A stretch of 64,000 nt of DNA from Blastocystis sp. Blastoise (lineage: Eukaryota; Sar; Bigyra; Opalinata; Blastocystidae): the NCBI GenBank assembly GCA_039096225.1, contig JBBPEB010000006.1, forward strand, positions 986,501-1,050,500, given 5' to 3'. A program made the position numbers and the translations under genes. The notes under the pieces are model-generated. The model did no database searches. It saw nothing but the letters and a program-made list of their open reading frames with translations, and had not been told where the DNA came from. Shown here one piece after another: positions 11,814 through 33,160 of the stretch. Numbering within the stretch: position 1 is the first letter of the stretch; the number at the start of each line of letters is the position of its first letter.

Positions 11814-13563
11814 TTAATAATCCAAACAGAACTTTCCGTTATATGTTATATCTGGTCTTAAATGACTTAATTCATAAGCATAAGGAATAAAACCCATAGA
11901 TGTATAATATGAATAGGAATCATAATAAGTGATTTGTTTAATAAGTGTACTCATATCTGGAGGTGTGATTTGTTTATAAGTAGGTAATAAATCTATTGGA
12001 ATAGAAGTATAATTAGATCGAAAGAGATCCCGTGTACTATTATGTGTTTTCATTCCTTTAACATAACAATGTGTTCCACATTCAATAGAATTTGTAGTAC
12101 ATAATTCGATATCTTCCTAATTAAAATAAGTAGCTGCTTTATATCTTAAATTAATTTTTGACATTCTTGGTCTAAGAAATACAATAATTGAAGAATGATC
12201 AACACGATAATATTTTGGTGGCGTTGGTAAATTGCGTGTTTTTGAAACAGATAAGAAATAACCACCTCCACGACCATGTATATTTTCACTTTTAAAAACA
12301 AGTTGAATCATTTTTTTATTCCTTCTGGATCATCAATGAAAAAATCATCATCACTTGTCATAGCAAGTGTAGTATAGAATAAAGAAGGAAAATAGGTTTT
12401 TCCATGATAACGACTATTCCAGTTACTGCACCATATATAATAAGTAGGTATTATTCGATCTAAAAATACTTCTTTAGGAAATTCTATATAATGAAGATTT
12501 TGTAGTATAACAATCATATCAGGTTTCTTTGTTTGCTTTTCTAAATAAGGTAATATTTGTGAAGATTTTATTCTTTTATATATTGGAAGTAACATTGTAA
12601 GAGATTCATCTTCTTTTATACCATCATATATACATTGAAATGAACGTGGGAAAAGAGAAGCATGCTTATTATTCGATATTTTCTGTGTTACAAAAGAAAG
12701 ATAGTTCATTCTTTTCTTCTCTACTTGAAAGAAATAAGGAATATAATCCATAACATTCATAATCTTTTGATTAATAGATGTATGAGTAAGTATCTTTCGA
12801 ATCAATCCTTGCTTCGCTACTAAACATTATTCAACTGAATATTTTCTTCATCATCATCATTGTATATAACATGACTAGATAAACATGTAAATAAATTATA
12901 CTTTTTCTTTTGAATGGAAGAAATCGTATTCTCTAAGCATTCAAAAGTCATCTTCTTTTTCATATAGGACGTTAAGCTCGTTTCATCAATATAAAGAACA
13001 TAGTCAGCAGGATAGAAAATTGATAATAAGAAAGAAAAATGATCTGTTTGATCAAAATTAGTATAAACACAATAAGGAAAGGAAATATTCGAACATATAT
13101 TGGATTCATATGGAATATAAAGAGATTGATCAGGAGAATTACTTTGAACTAGAAAGATTTGTTGACGATTTAGATTAGGAGAGTCGAATAATGATAAATC
13201 TAATGTATGACTGGTAATATTATTTGTTTTGACAACAATGACAACAGTAGGAAGTGGAGAAGATATAGGTCCTACACATTGTAAAGAATTCGATTGACCA
13301 AATAACAAAGATAAGTAATTCTGATTCTGTTCAACATCTTGTGAATAAGACAGATGACTGTTATTTGAATTGTTTGATGAGAAATAGTAGATCATGTTTT
13401 GTAAGTTTATTGATGACAACCGAAGTACATTTATGAACAATAAAACCGCAATGAAATAAACATAGCCAATAATTCTATATATATATATATGTTTATATGA
13501 ATGATAAAAAGTGTTAAAGGAACTAATTTGCACGACTAAAAGTATTTACATTTTTTCATTCAT
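11814..13563 (-). CDS. Membrane-anchored glycosyltransferase-like protein, frameshifted
   Basis: A type II membrane topology is rebuilt from a 14-nt first exon (13550-13563, MNEK) joined to 13474 onward, giving IIIGYVYFIAVLLFINVL as signal anchor. The lumenal part holds YVLYIDET and, downstream, SNWNSRYHGKTYFPSLFYTT followed by TSDDDFFIDD; the N-W...R-x-x-G...DDD pattern is typical of GT-A fold transferases binding a metal-nucleotide sugar. A further intron is likely near 12810-12875, since the frame changes there. Another runs 12118-12182 (GTATTT...TTAG) and removes an apparent TAG, leading to EDIELCTTNSIECGTHCYV and the end at 11814. One break remains: a run of seven A (12308-12314, minus strand) after PEGI puts the frame out by one base. 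Either the gene is decayed or the homopolymer is miscounted. Substrate unknown. Confidence 0.6.
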
Positions 13564-13683
13564 TGCTACTATATAGGATATGCATAAATAGAAATAAATA
13601 GATATAAATTATGGAAAAAACATACATTTGAGTGATCAAATCAGAAAAAGGAATACTTTCAATAATATAAATGGTCAAAATAA

Positions 13684-16468
13684 CTGTCAAACGCGTATTG
13701 TTTTTTTCTCAAACGCGTATTTTTATGTTTTTGTGTGTATTTTGTTTTTGGTTGAACTCAGTTGATATTTATTTTTTTTAAATAATTTTTTGCATAAACT
13801 CTTTTCTAATCTATCAGAGACTACTTCATAAATATGAAGTGTATACACATAATACACAATGAAAAATCAGTACACAAAGTTGCTCGTCTTATTTTATAGT
13901 ACCAACTTTTTTAATGACAAGAGCGACTTATTAAAAAGAGTTAATCTAAAAAATATATAAGAATATGTTTATCTTCAAGAATATACAAATAATTTCCACT
14001 CAAATGAGTTTGAGCAAATATCACTTGAATAATGTTCTTTCAAAATTAGTCTATTACAACATAAATGAGGTCTATATCGTCTGCAATTATTGTTAACGTA
14101 TCTATCTTAAAAATTAGTAATATTTTATCAATAATTTAGTGCTAATTCTCATATTATTATCATTAAAAATCATTATTTGTTGGATATTATAATCAACCCT
14201 AAATCAAGACTAATATAAATGATAAAATAATCACTGAACATTAAGAAATACACTACCTTTAGACACACAATTAACAACTGTTTTTTATAGTCTTATATAT
14301 TGAGTTAACAATCCTACTCATAAAATAAATTAGTTAAAGAAATAATATGTCAAGTTATTTATAAAATAATATCTATGTATAAACATATAATAAAAATTAA
14401 GAATAATGAAAAAGACAACAAAAAATTTCACACTCATTCCTTTACTCCATGAATATTCCTGATTACTGAAGTTCATAGAATGATTAACTAGTTTCTATTT
14501 TTATATATGTATAAAACATAAGCCGTGCTTATTTATATTATTTATATTAAAATATTTGAAATTAAATTTAGTGTTTCAAAAAGAGGATTTTATTTTTTTT
14601 TTACATTTTTTATTGTTTTTCATAAAAACACTAACTAACTATGATATTTTGATGGTTAATAATAAGTCACAGAGTATTGAAATTTTGGTATATTATGCAT
14701 CTATCAATCTATATTATATATATAAACCTTGAAAACAATTAATGAAATATTTATTGATTAAAGGGCACGATAACAATACCCTAAAAAGAGTTTTTAAAAA
14801 ATGTATATTATGTCAAATATATATATGTTTTCTTTATGTGTTTATTTCTCTTTATTATATTTTTTGCAACTATAGTCGAATATCTATCATTTTTAAATAA
14901 TTTAAAATTCTGAAATTCATTTATAATTTATATTACTTTATTGTCAAAAAGTATGAAAAAATGCATTTCATTGTGTTGTATCATAATGTATTGATTCTAG
15001 AATTTTCACTATCATAATGTAATAGCAAGCATATAAACAGTTTGAAACTGCACATACTTTTGAATTTCTATTTTTCAATATGGGAAAAAAGAAAAAAGTG
15101 TAAAAAACTCAAAAAGCCATATACATATAATTTCTTTTGTGTTAATAAATACTTAAATATTTATATATAAATCTATATTTTACTAAATAGAGATACTTAA
15201 CATTGTACTAATTTAATATATATAAACTGTTCCCAATCTACCTGAAGAGATAGGTAACCTGACATTAATTAATAACAGAAAAAAAAACATTTTTTTCTGG
15301 CTTTTTCTTTCTTTTAGCAGCTTTCTTTATACCAGTAAGAATTATTTGTTTTTCAAATATCATTTGAATATTTATATAAGAGAGTGTTAAATATATAAGA
15401 ATATCTTTTTTTTTGTTTTTAATTCAATAATTATCAAGAACTATCACTAAGTGTAACAACCCTTTTTTTAGAAAAACACTTTAACGTCAATTGAAAATGA
15501 TTATTTTTCTCCGTAAGGAAAATATTAAAAAGATATTTATTAACATAATATTAAAGTTCACATAACATATATCTTATAACTATAAATTAAAATTATAAAT
15601 AAATCAATTTGGTGAAACTAAACGCTTGCAAATCCATAATAAATCAAATTTTCTGTTTAGTGTTAATAAACTATGAAGAACTAATTTTTATGTTTTTTGC
15701 TTATTGTTGTAGTCAAAAGTATTTGGTACTCAAGAAAATATAATTATTTTTAGTTTGATGATATTGGAAGTTAATCATTTACAATTCAATAATTATAAAA
15801 TATTTTATAATCTACAAAAATTATTATGAAAAATATTCACGTCATATGCAACCTAAAAATAAAAATATGACTGCCTGAAATAAAAGACAGAAACCTGAAA
15901 AATGAGAATTATGACATGACAAATATATTTATTGTTTTATTTATTTTATTAATTAGTTCAATCATTTAATCATAGTAAAATAGTTGAAATCAATTTGAGA
16001 AGAATCTGATTATTTATAATAGGGATTTCAACCCATTCAAAATTTTATCTCATATATTTAGCTTTTAAGTCATTACAATATATTTAAAGTACTCTGTAGA
16101 AAGTAAATCATAATGAATTAAAACAAACGAAGAATATGAAGTTCAATATCACGACCTAGAAGACAGTTTCAAAGACTTATTTGTCGACAAGATTATGTCA
16201 GAACTCATTCTCTATGTGTATTTACGAAATCAGAATGACCTAACAAAGTTTGATAGAGTACACCCTTGAAATGAATACAATTTGACTCTTATTTTTCTTC
16301 TTCATAAGGCACTAATGAAATATTTAATCATATGTTGTGTGTAATAGCACTGAAGCTTGACATAAAAAGTTATATAGCTAAGAAAAAAATATCACAGTTA
16401 TTCTTTTATTTTAGAAAATAATCTTGAGAAAATACGCGTTTGAGAAAAAAACAATACGCGTTTGACAG
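13684..16468. mobile_element. Non-autonomous TIR element, ~2.8 kb
   Basis: The sequence at 13684-13723 is repeated perfectly in inverted orientation at 16429-16468 (40 of 40 bases by direct reading). Each terminal repeat begins CTGTCAAACGCGTATTG, followed by seven T, then CTCAAACGCGTATTTT. Each end therefore carries two direct copies of CAAACGCGTATT. The flanking base quartet is ATAA on both sides (13680-13683 and 16469-16472), a plausible 4-bp target duplication. The interior has no transposase frame. Perfect terminal repeats indicate recent or conserved activity. The superfamily is not assigned; the ends do not fit TTAA (piggyBac) or a bare TA (mariner). Confidence 0.75.
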
Positions 16469-16684
16469 ATAATTTATGACAATAGTTTTCCAATCTGTGT
16501 AATGAATTAGTTTTGTATCCCAAGAAAGTTTTCTTCTGTCTGGTGAGAGGCTAAAAATACAGATGAAGCCTTTTTTGTGGGAGATTTCTACTCCAAAAGA
16601 GTCTTTGTTCGTCGCCGTGTTTCAGACATTTACGCAAAGCTGTATGAAAAAAGTAATGTATTTGTTGGTATTATGAAAATAGTT

Positions 16685-16768
16685 GGCTCGCATAGTTAGC
16701 GGTAGGTCGCCTACCCTACAAAGAATTGTTATAAAATTTTGAGTTGCATTTTTTTTTGATTCGATTCT
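16685..16768 (+). other. tRNA-like / Pol III-promoter-like patch
   Basis: Starts GGCTCGCATAGTTAGCGGT, which resembles a tRNA acceptor strand plus A box (TAGTTAGCGGTAGG, 16693-16706). A B-box-like GATTCGATTC lies at 16758-16767. Between them GGTAGG-TCG-CCTACC (16701-16715) forms a short perfect hairpin. No matching 3' acceptor strand was found, so this is not an intact tRNA. It could be a tRNA relic or the head of a SINE-like sequence. Confidence 0.25.
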
Positions 16769-17041
16769 CTATTTGTATTCCAAGAGAGTATTTATAGACA
16801 TATCAGTATTGAAGAGAGATATAGTGAAATATATATGACTATTTTATATGTAAATATGAGGAAAATGAATTGTTTTCTTATAAAACCAGTTGAATATCAT
16901 TATTTGTTTATTTTAAGAGTAGATACAACAACAGTATTTATATACTATGATTATGTATATATAAACACTTAAAAGATGATCAATAATAACAGAATATACT
17001 AAATTGTTACTTTATAAACAGAATAAGAATATAGAATTGAT

Positions 17042-17257
17042 TTATATTTCGTGTCTAAATCGTTCATGAAGTGTTGCCTTCTTTAAGAGTTCCTCTACGT
17101 GCTGTCTCTATATATATATATATATATATATGATTTTAAACTGTTTAATTATTATACTTTAAAATGAAAGAAAAGGATTATTATTATATATAATAATAAG
17201 TATAGTAATAATTTATGATGATAATAATATGATAAGTATGAATTCATTTATAATGAT

Positions 17258-17295
<38 letters not shown>

Positions 17296-17965
17296 TACAG
17301 CAGGGTCTACTTCTTCGAGAGAGTGTCTTTGTTCATGTTTATCTGCTTCGCTCTTTAAGGCTAATACTACATTATCTAAAGCTATTGGCTTCAAAGGATC
17401 CCAGCGAACCATCTCCTATATATATATAGAGAGAGAAATAGAAATAGAAAAAAACATAAGTTTATATATAGTAAATATTATATAAAAAATAAAAAGAACA
17501 ATAAATATTCTTTATAATAAATTATATATATGTATAATATACATTAAGAATATAATTATATTATATTATTATATATGATAATAAATAGAAAAGTAAACAG
17601 ATATCCAATAATAATAAAAACATAGTTATATATATATATACAAGTCTATTTCCTGTGATTCCCTTATTTGTGAATACACATCGTTCATGGAACACTTGTT
17701 GAGCTAACCAAGCGACATCATAATAATCTACTGTATTCTCACTATTATATATATATATATATTAAGGTATCGTAGTATAAATACAAATAAAAAGAGACAT
17801 AGAATGATTATAACATGAATAAAGAGTTAAAATAAAATGAATTGATAATATATATATATATATATATTTATAGTTATAATACCAATTCTTATTCTTTTCT
17901 CTTTGGGTTAATCGACTATATAATTTCATTACTAATTCACGTGATAAAGTCTGCTGAGAAAGAGG

Positions 17966-18040
<75 letters not shown>

Positions 18041-19932
18041 TATATATATACGTATATTCAATATGTCCTATTTTTGATAATACATATGCACACATAGACT
18101 GACCAAATATAGCAGGAATACAACCTATATATATAGTATTATTAGCTATAATAGTAATATAACATAGTATCATTAATAATAATAGTAATATATATATATA
18201 TATATATACCCATAACAGGAATAACACGAGTGCGGAGATGGGATGTATTTATATCTTTAGAAACACCCTTATTGTTATAATCATCATATTTCTATATATA
18301 ATATAACATTATATTATTATAATATAATATTATATTATTATAATATGAGACAAATTATAAAAAACAATAATAAAATAAAATAAAATAAAATAAAATAAAA
18401 TAAAATAAAATAAAATAAAATAAAATAATATCATATAAAATAAATAAAATAATATCATATAAAATAAAAATAAATAAAATAAAATAAATAATATACTTTT
18501 GTTTCTTTGCTTTGTTCTAAAGATAGCATTTGTACAACTGGTTTTTCAGTACTATATATACAAGGAATTGAAATGAAAGGAGTAGAAAGAGATGGAGGAT
18601 CTTGATAATAACCGTGGGATTTCAAGTGAAAACGAAGCTTTTCGGCTAAGCCATCACCTATTTACAGAAAAAGAATTATAGGGAAGAATCTATTTCAGAA
18701 TATATATATATATATTAAATAAAAACCAATACAAAAGAATATTTATTTATTATAATATATATATATAAATAATTCATATTAATAATGATTCATATATATA
18801 TATATACCTCTAGCATCGCTAATATCTCCTATATATATTCTCGTGGGATCGATCTTGGCAGCTGCTCCCATCGAAGAGAGAAACGGAATACTATTCTTAA
18901 TACAATACTCAATAACCAATAATTTCCCTTGATAATCATCAATACAATCCAATACAAATGATGGATTACCTATATATATATATATAGACTAGTGAATATA
19001 TATAAGAAATAATAATAATAATAATGATAATAATATATATATAATAGTGAATGTTCTATAAGAAATAATAATAATAATAAATATATATAGTGAATGTTCT
19101 ATAAGAAATACTAATGAATGATATATATAAATATATATAATACCTTCTAATAATTGTGTATGATTTTCTTGGTTAATTAAACTATTGATGGCTTCTATTT
19201 CACAATCAGGCATAAACTCTAATATATGCTTTTTCATCACATCTACCTAGATTTATAATAATAATAATATAAAGATATCAATAATATAAATTATTTAATA
19301 AAGATATCAATATATAAATTATATAATAAAGATATCAATATTTAAACTATATAATAAAGATATCAATATTTAAACTATATAATAAAGATATCAATATATA
19401 AATTATATAATAATAAAAGATATCAATGATATAAAATATAATAATAATTAATGATATCAATATAATAGTTATATAATAATAAAAAATTCACACAATATAA
19501 AAAAAAGCTATACATATAAAAAACCTCAATAAAAAACATTGAATAACCCTGTGAATGTATATATATATATATACCTTATTCACTCCTATATCTGCACGAG
19601 TAGCACAAGAATGTCTATTTAATGAAGTAATACTAACAGTATCAAAATCAATTATTCTTATATGTCGAACTCCTGCTCTTGCTAACATATAACAGGCATG
19701 AGAACCAACACCTCCAACACCAACACAAATCACAAAAGAATTCTCAATATTCTTTTGATTGTCCTCACCGAAAAAAGCGTAATTTCTAGCTAACTGCTGT
19801 CTACAGATATCCTCTTCAGACTCTAAATAATTTATATATAAAAATATTAAACTTAAACACATGTATAGATGAAAACATACCTAATGCCTTCTTTGAGACT
19901 GGAGTTTGTTCTGGTTCACTGGATCGCTTCAT
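17042..19932 (-). CDS. TCD: tRNA threonylcarbamoyladenosine dehydratase (TCD/TcdA type)
   Basis: Eleven exons: 19881-19932, 19575-19822, 19144-19246, 18808-18969, 18497-18657, 18210-18291, 18052-18124, 17883-17966, 17642-17741, 17296-17415 and 17042-17107 (TAA). This is an E1-like/ThiF adenylating enzyme that cyclises t6A37 of tRNA to ct6A using ATP. The nucleotide site is ICVGVGGVGSHACYMLARAG, followed by IRIIDFDTVSITSLNRHSCA; the D-x-D and NRH signatures fit the TcdA/Tcd1-2 branch. Further matches are FVLDCIDDYQGKL, SSMGAAAKIDPTRI and VIPVMGCIPAIFGQ. It lacks the Cys pairs of MoeB-type zinc sites. Yeast relatives are mitochondrial outer-membrane proteins; here I see no clear N-terminal anchor. 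The exon 7/8 junction needs a GT-AC intron (17967-18051). Family assignment is firm. Confidence 0.88.
18364..18496. repeat. (AAAAT)n microsatellite in a TCD intron
   Basis: About eleven uninterrupted 5-base units (TAAAA) run from ~18370 to 18425, followed by degraded copies interspersed with ATATCAT. It lies wholly inside an intron of the dehydratase gene. Confidence 0.8.
19247..19487. repeat. Intronic tandem repeat, ~28-bp unit
   Basis: Seven or so imperfect copies of AAAGATATCAATAT(A/T)TAAA followed by TATATAAT, within the intron between exons 2 and 3 of the TCD gene. Adjacent units differ by 0-3 bases, so it is a young minisatellite. Confidence 0.75.
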
Positions 19933-20307
19933 TTCTATACTAAAAATAGTATAGTGATACATATTTAACAAAGAAGAACGATTCATTCCCTCATTAATTA
20001 GAATAATAGTTTATATAGATAGTATAAATAAAGAATATATACATCACTAATAACTTTACAACTAATAACTAGTTTTAGAAACCTTTTCTAATCTTCAATT
20101 AGTTCGTCGAAGTTTTGTTATTATAAAACACATTTCCAAGGAAGTTTCACCTCTTTTGCCTTTCATTTGATACTGTTGAAATAGTTGAAAATATTTTATT
20201 CAACACTAATCAGTTTTATTCAGAAAGAAATGGCTGAACCTCATTGAATCCTTCTGAAACCAAAAGAATAAACATTTTTTTTTCTTTTTGCCATATCAGA
20301 ATGATCC

Positions 20308-21451
20308 ATGATAACTCGTTTTATTAGAACATTTTCTTCTTATCCTTTTGGTCATAGTATAACACCTACACATTATCATATGAAAGTACGTTAGTTTTTT
20401 GTTCATTATTACTTCTATAGGGTGTTAATTATCGATCTCGATTTATTGATATATTCAACAGTAAAATGTGTGCACAATGTCAGTATTTTGGATTGTATAT
20501 TCTTGATAGACCCTACTATGATCGACCTCCAGAGTGGGATGTTCCTCGAAAATTAAGAACTACTCATGTCAACGTAAAATGGGATTCACGAAAGATTATT
20601 CATTTGCATTGTCCTCCACAATATGATATTCCCTATAGACCAGGTATATATATCTAGATATAATCATAAATATCTGTTTTCATGTGATTTGAAAACATGT
20701 TGAATAGAATTTTAGACAATTGATTATTATACTATCTAGTTGATTTAACAGCTCGTTATATTCGTGCTGCATTCTTTGTGACAAAGAAGAAATGCAGTAA
20801 AGAAGCTGTAGAACGTAATAAATGTCGTCGAAAAGTTCAATATGCTTGTCAAAATACTTTATGTTATCATGCTCATTATGGTATATTTATATATTAAATA
20901 ATAAGATAGAATAGTTACATTTTGTGTAATTTTTTATTTAATTAATAGCTTATCATTATATATATATAAGCAATAATATTATATTTATTCTAGGTTTTGA
21001 TTATGGATTCTTTTTATATTCAAAATTATTAACAGCCACTAATGAAGAATTAGAACAATCTGTAGAGAAATGCATGCGTAAATTGAATTGCTGGGTTGAT
21101 GTATTAGGTACAGAACAGTCTGTAAGAGAGATTATACAACGAAATAAACAGAAAACAAATGAGAAACCCGCGGTTATTCATCCTTTGGCTGTAGATGCTA
21201 TTCCAAATGGAACCATGCTATCTCATTTTAATAAATTAATTTCTATATTAAAACAAGAAGAATATGAAGAGATGAAAAGAGAAAGAGAAGATGAAATGAA
21301 AAGAGAAAGAGAAGATGAAATGAAAAGAGAAAATGAAAATGTAGAGATGAAAAGAGAAAATGAAATAAAAAGAGAAAATGAAATAAAAAGAGAAAATGAA
21401 ATAAAAAGAGAAAAAGAAATAAATATGTTGAATACAGAACATAAGGAATGA
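20308..21451 (+). CDS. Unrecognised Cys-rich protein with mitochondrial-like leader
   Basis: Four exons (20308-20385, 20421-20643, 20740-20880 and 20994-21451, TGA) give 299 residues. The first intron is only 35 nt. The N-terminus MITRFIRTFSSYPFGHSI is Arg/Ser-rich without acids, like a targeting presequence for mitochondria or related organelles. The middle has CAQC (CxxC), a Tyr/Pro-rich stretch LDRPYYDRPPEWDVP, and a Cys series CSKEAVERNKCRRKVQYAC that continues C-x3-LC. A later segment, VEKCMRKLNCWVDVLGTE, is helical. The C-terminus is a tandem of six to eight EMKRERED/EIKRENE units (21260-21420), a highly charged helix. No family is recognised. An organellar location is an inference from the leader only. 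Confidence 0.6.
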
Positions 21452-21618
21452 GGATTATTTGGGAAATTTATATTTTTATTATTATTTTTTTAAATGTTTT
21501 CTGAATTTTTTAAAATAGTTGATTTATAAATATTGTTTAGTTTTGATATACAAAATTTTTAATAAAAAATAAAAAACAAAAAAAAACACATTTCAACAAT
21601 TGATAACTAACAATAATT

Positions 21619-22901
21619 TTACGAGGATAATTTCTTTTTTTGTTCTTCTTTTTCTAATTGTTTGATTTTCTATAATAATAATTGAATTATAAATTTAAGA
21701 AATATAGAATTATAATAAAGAATAATAATAATAATAATAATATAGACTATACATCATAGATTTGTTTGGGAATACCATCAATAGAGTCATTTATATAAGA
21801 ATTCTCATCACCACAACTATTTGCATTACGTTCATTGATCAACGACGCTAAATTCAAATAAGCCTATATAGATAACATATATCATTTGAAAATAGTATCA
21901 ATAATGTATATTATAGATTTTAATAAGAGAAAAAATAGATAAGTATACATCTTTATTAGCACCAAATGTTTGCTGATGTTTACGACGTTCTTCATCACGT
22001 GCTGCAGCACGTGTACGATCTTCTTCTGTAGCCCAAGTATCACTGTCTACAATTATTATATATATATAATAATATATATATATACAAACATCTTTTGAAA
22101 AATAATCATTTTGATCATCATAACTATATATATGTATATATATATAAAGAAAAATAAATATATACACTTTGCTTCTAGCTACTTGATTTTGATCATAATT
22201 TAATAATTTATCCTAATTCTATAAGTATACATATACATATATTTACTTTATTTTGTTCTGCTTTTTTATATTCATCAGTATCCTATAAATATATATATAG
22301 AATAATAATCATTTATATTATATACAAGGATATAGTTGTTATTAATAAGTCGTTTGCAGTAAGGACATTTTTGTTTGGTTTCGTCTGGATTCTTTTCTAA
22401 TTCACATAATATATAACCACAGTAAACACAATTATATAATAATTCATGCTTTGTTGCTTGGCAACCACATATATATTGATCTTCTTCTTTTTCTTCAACT
22501 GGTTGTTTTTCAGTCTCTTTCTTGGAATCTTCATTTATAGAAAGTGTTTTTGCTTCTTTACGCATAATTCTCTTATTCTTGGTTAAATTTTCTTTATTTT
22601 GTGCCTGCTTTAATACAGGAGCAGTACTCATATCACTAGAATCATTTTTTCTTAATTGATTTCGACGAACGCGAGGAGTGACTTTCTCAGGTGTTTTTAC
22701 TGGTGACACAATAATTCCACGAGCTTTGTTAATACGATCAGTGATTCGTTGAGCTTCAGACTTGTCACCAAGTAAACCCTCAAAGTAAGACATCATGTCG
22801 TCATTTGATGTCATCGATAATATATAATTTATAATATCATCAGACACATCTCCATTTAAGACATCAGATAATTCTTCAAGAATAATTTTACGAACAGACA
22901 T
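21619..22901 (-). CDS. TRIP4: TRIP4/ASC-1-like zinc-finger protein
   Basis: Seven exons: 22326-22901, 22247-22282, 22166-22212, 22086-22123, 21949-22046, 21753-21863 and 21619-21669 (TAA). The C2HC5 zinc finger typical of TRIP4 is seen as CGCQATKHELLYNCVYCGYI followed by LCELEKNP and CPYCKRLI. After it comes the family's helical segment: DKLLNYDQNQVARSK, then YDDQNDYFSKD and WATEEDRTRAAARDEERR, matching KLLEFDRTS...DDESDYF of animal TRIP4. TRIP4 belongs to the ASC complex that disassembles collided ribosomes (with the ASCC3 helicase) and acts in transcriptional coactivation. The N-terminal ~60 residues form the helical region before a Lys-rich linker. Unlike animal TRIP4 there is no ASCH domain; the protein stops soon after KQIYDKIKQLEKEEQKK. 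Several exons are only 36-47 nt. About 318 residues. Confidence 0.83.
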
Positions 22902-23349
22902 AACTGAATACTTTTTAATAATTAAAAAAAATGTTCGTTTTCATTTTTTTTTTGAGTGGTTTCTCGGTGGTTATTTGATATTTTAATAAATAGGTGATAG
23001 ATTTGTTATTCACATAATTTATATAAGTGAATCTTGAATTAATATACTTTGTATAATATGCAAATTAGGTGATGAAGTTGAAAATGGTTATTTTTGTTGT
23101 TTTTTCTATGTAGAAAAATATGGTTACATTTTGATTGAAAGAGATTAAGGGTAAAAAAATCAAAAAAGAATGGTATGACAACAAGAATGTGTGAAGAAAG
23201 ATGAAAACAAAACAATTATGAAGCTACAAAATGATAGTTAATGCTAGATACGTTAATATAGAGATATTTAAAGATGTGAATATATAGAAAGCTATGATTA
23301 TTAAGCAAAAATTAATAAAAAAATGAATAATTTTAATAAATAATAAGAA
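22902..23349. other. Intergenic spacer
   Basis: Between TRIP4 (5' side) and the phosphatidylserine synthase (3' side), both minus. No supported feature beyond A/T tracts. Confidence 0.5.
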
Positions 23350-25648
<2,299 letters not shown>

Positions 25649-26261
25649 AACTCCAAAAGAAAAAGAAATATATCTCAAAAACAAAAATATAAAAAAATGA
25701 TATTCTAAATGAATTCTTCTAGTACAAAATGGAAAAATCGATGATTTCACTGATTTATCATAAATAAACACGATTACGTCGTTAATCAGAATTCTTAGAA
25801 CTTGCTCTTTTATAAGAGACACGTCACTATTTTCATCAATATCTTCTGTTCTATTGTAAAATGTATAATTAGAATGACGTATTCAAAATAAGGATTCTCT
25901 TACTCAGAGTATGAATGTAATAATTTTCTAAAATAAATGGAATTTTAGTTTTAAAACTGTATTTGATCATTTATTTTTGCATTCTTTGAATTTCATTTAA
26001 TTCTTGAAACTATTTAATGCTTATTTTATATATTATTTCATCAATATAGTCTATTGATTCATATTTTTAGTTGTTATTAAGTATTTACTTCTATCATTTT
26101 CTTGTCAGAATTACTATGTAACTATGAATTGAATTTAATTATGGATTATTTTCAACAAAAATCATACAAATAATAAGGAAATGTAATGAAAACTATTATT
26201 TGAAAAGGAGAAAGTGATAGAAAAGTATGAAAAACAGAATGGGTTTCTTTCAATTGAAATC
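25649..26261. other. Intergenic spacer
   Basis: AT-rich DNA between the 5' end of the PSS gene and the 3' end of the PI3-kinase gene. No gene supported. Confidence 0.5.

Positions 26262-33160
<6,899 letters not shown>

Larger units (their letters stand above)
13564..17041. other. Gene-poor interval containing a TIR-flanked element
   Basis: No open frame above about 60 codons on either strand and no exon chain that I can assemble. Besides the inverted-repeat element (listed separately), it holds a short tRNA-like patch near 16.69-16.77 kb. Base composition is AT-rich but without the (AT)n intron fillers of the flanking genes. Confidence 0.6.

Noticed and set aside
12117-12182. In-frame TAG suggesting stop-codon reassignment
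   Set aside because: A 65-nt GTATTT...TTAG intron with matching phase removes it, and other genes use TAA/TGA stops normally.
12805-12880. First frame change in the glycosyltransferase-like gene as a frameshift mutation
   Set aside because: Several GT...AG pairs in compatible phase exist here, so an intron is a simpler explanation; the exact junction is unresolved.
17762-18227. Poly-Asn, poly-Tyr and poly-Leu open frames
   Set aside because: Three frames of one (AAT)n intron in the dehydratase gene; the true frame skips it.
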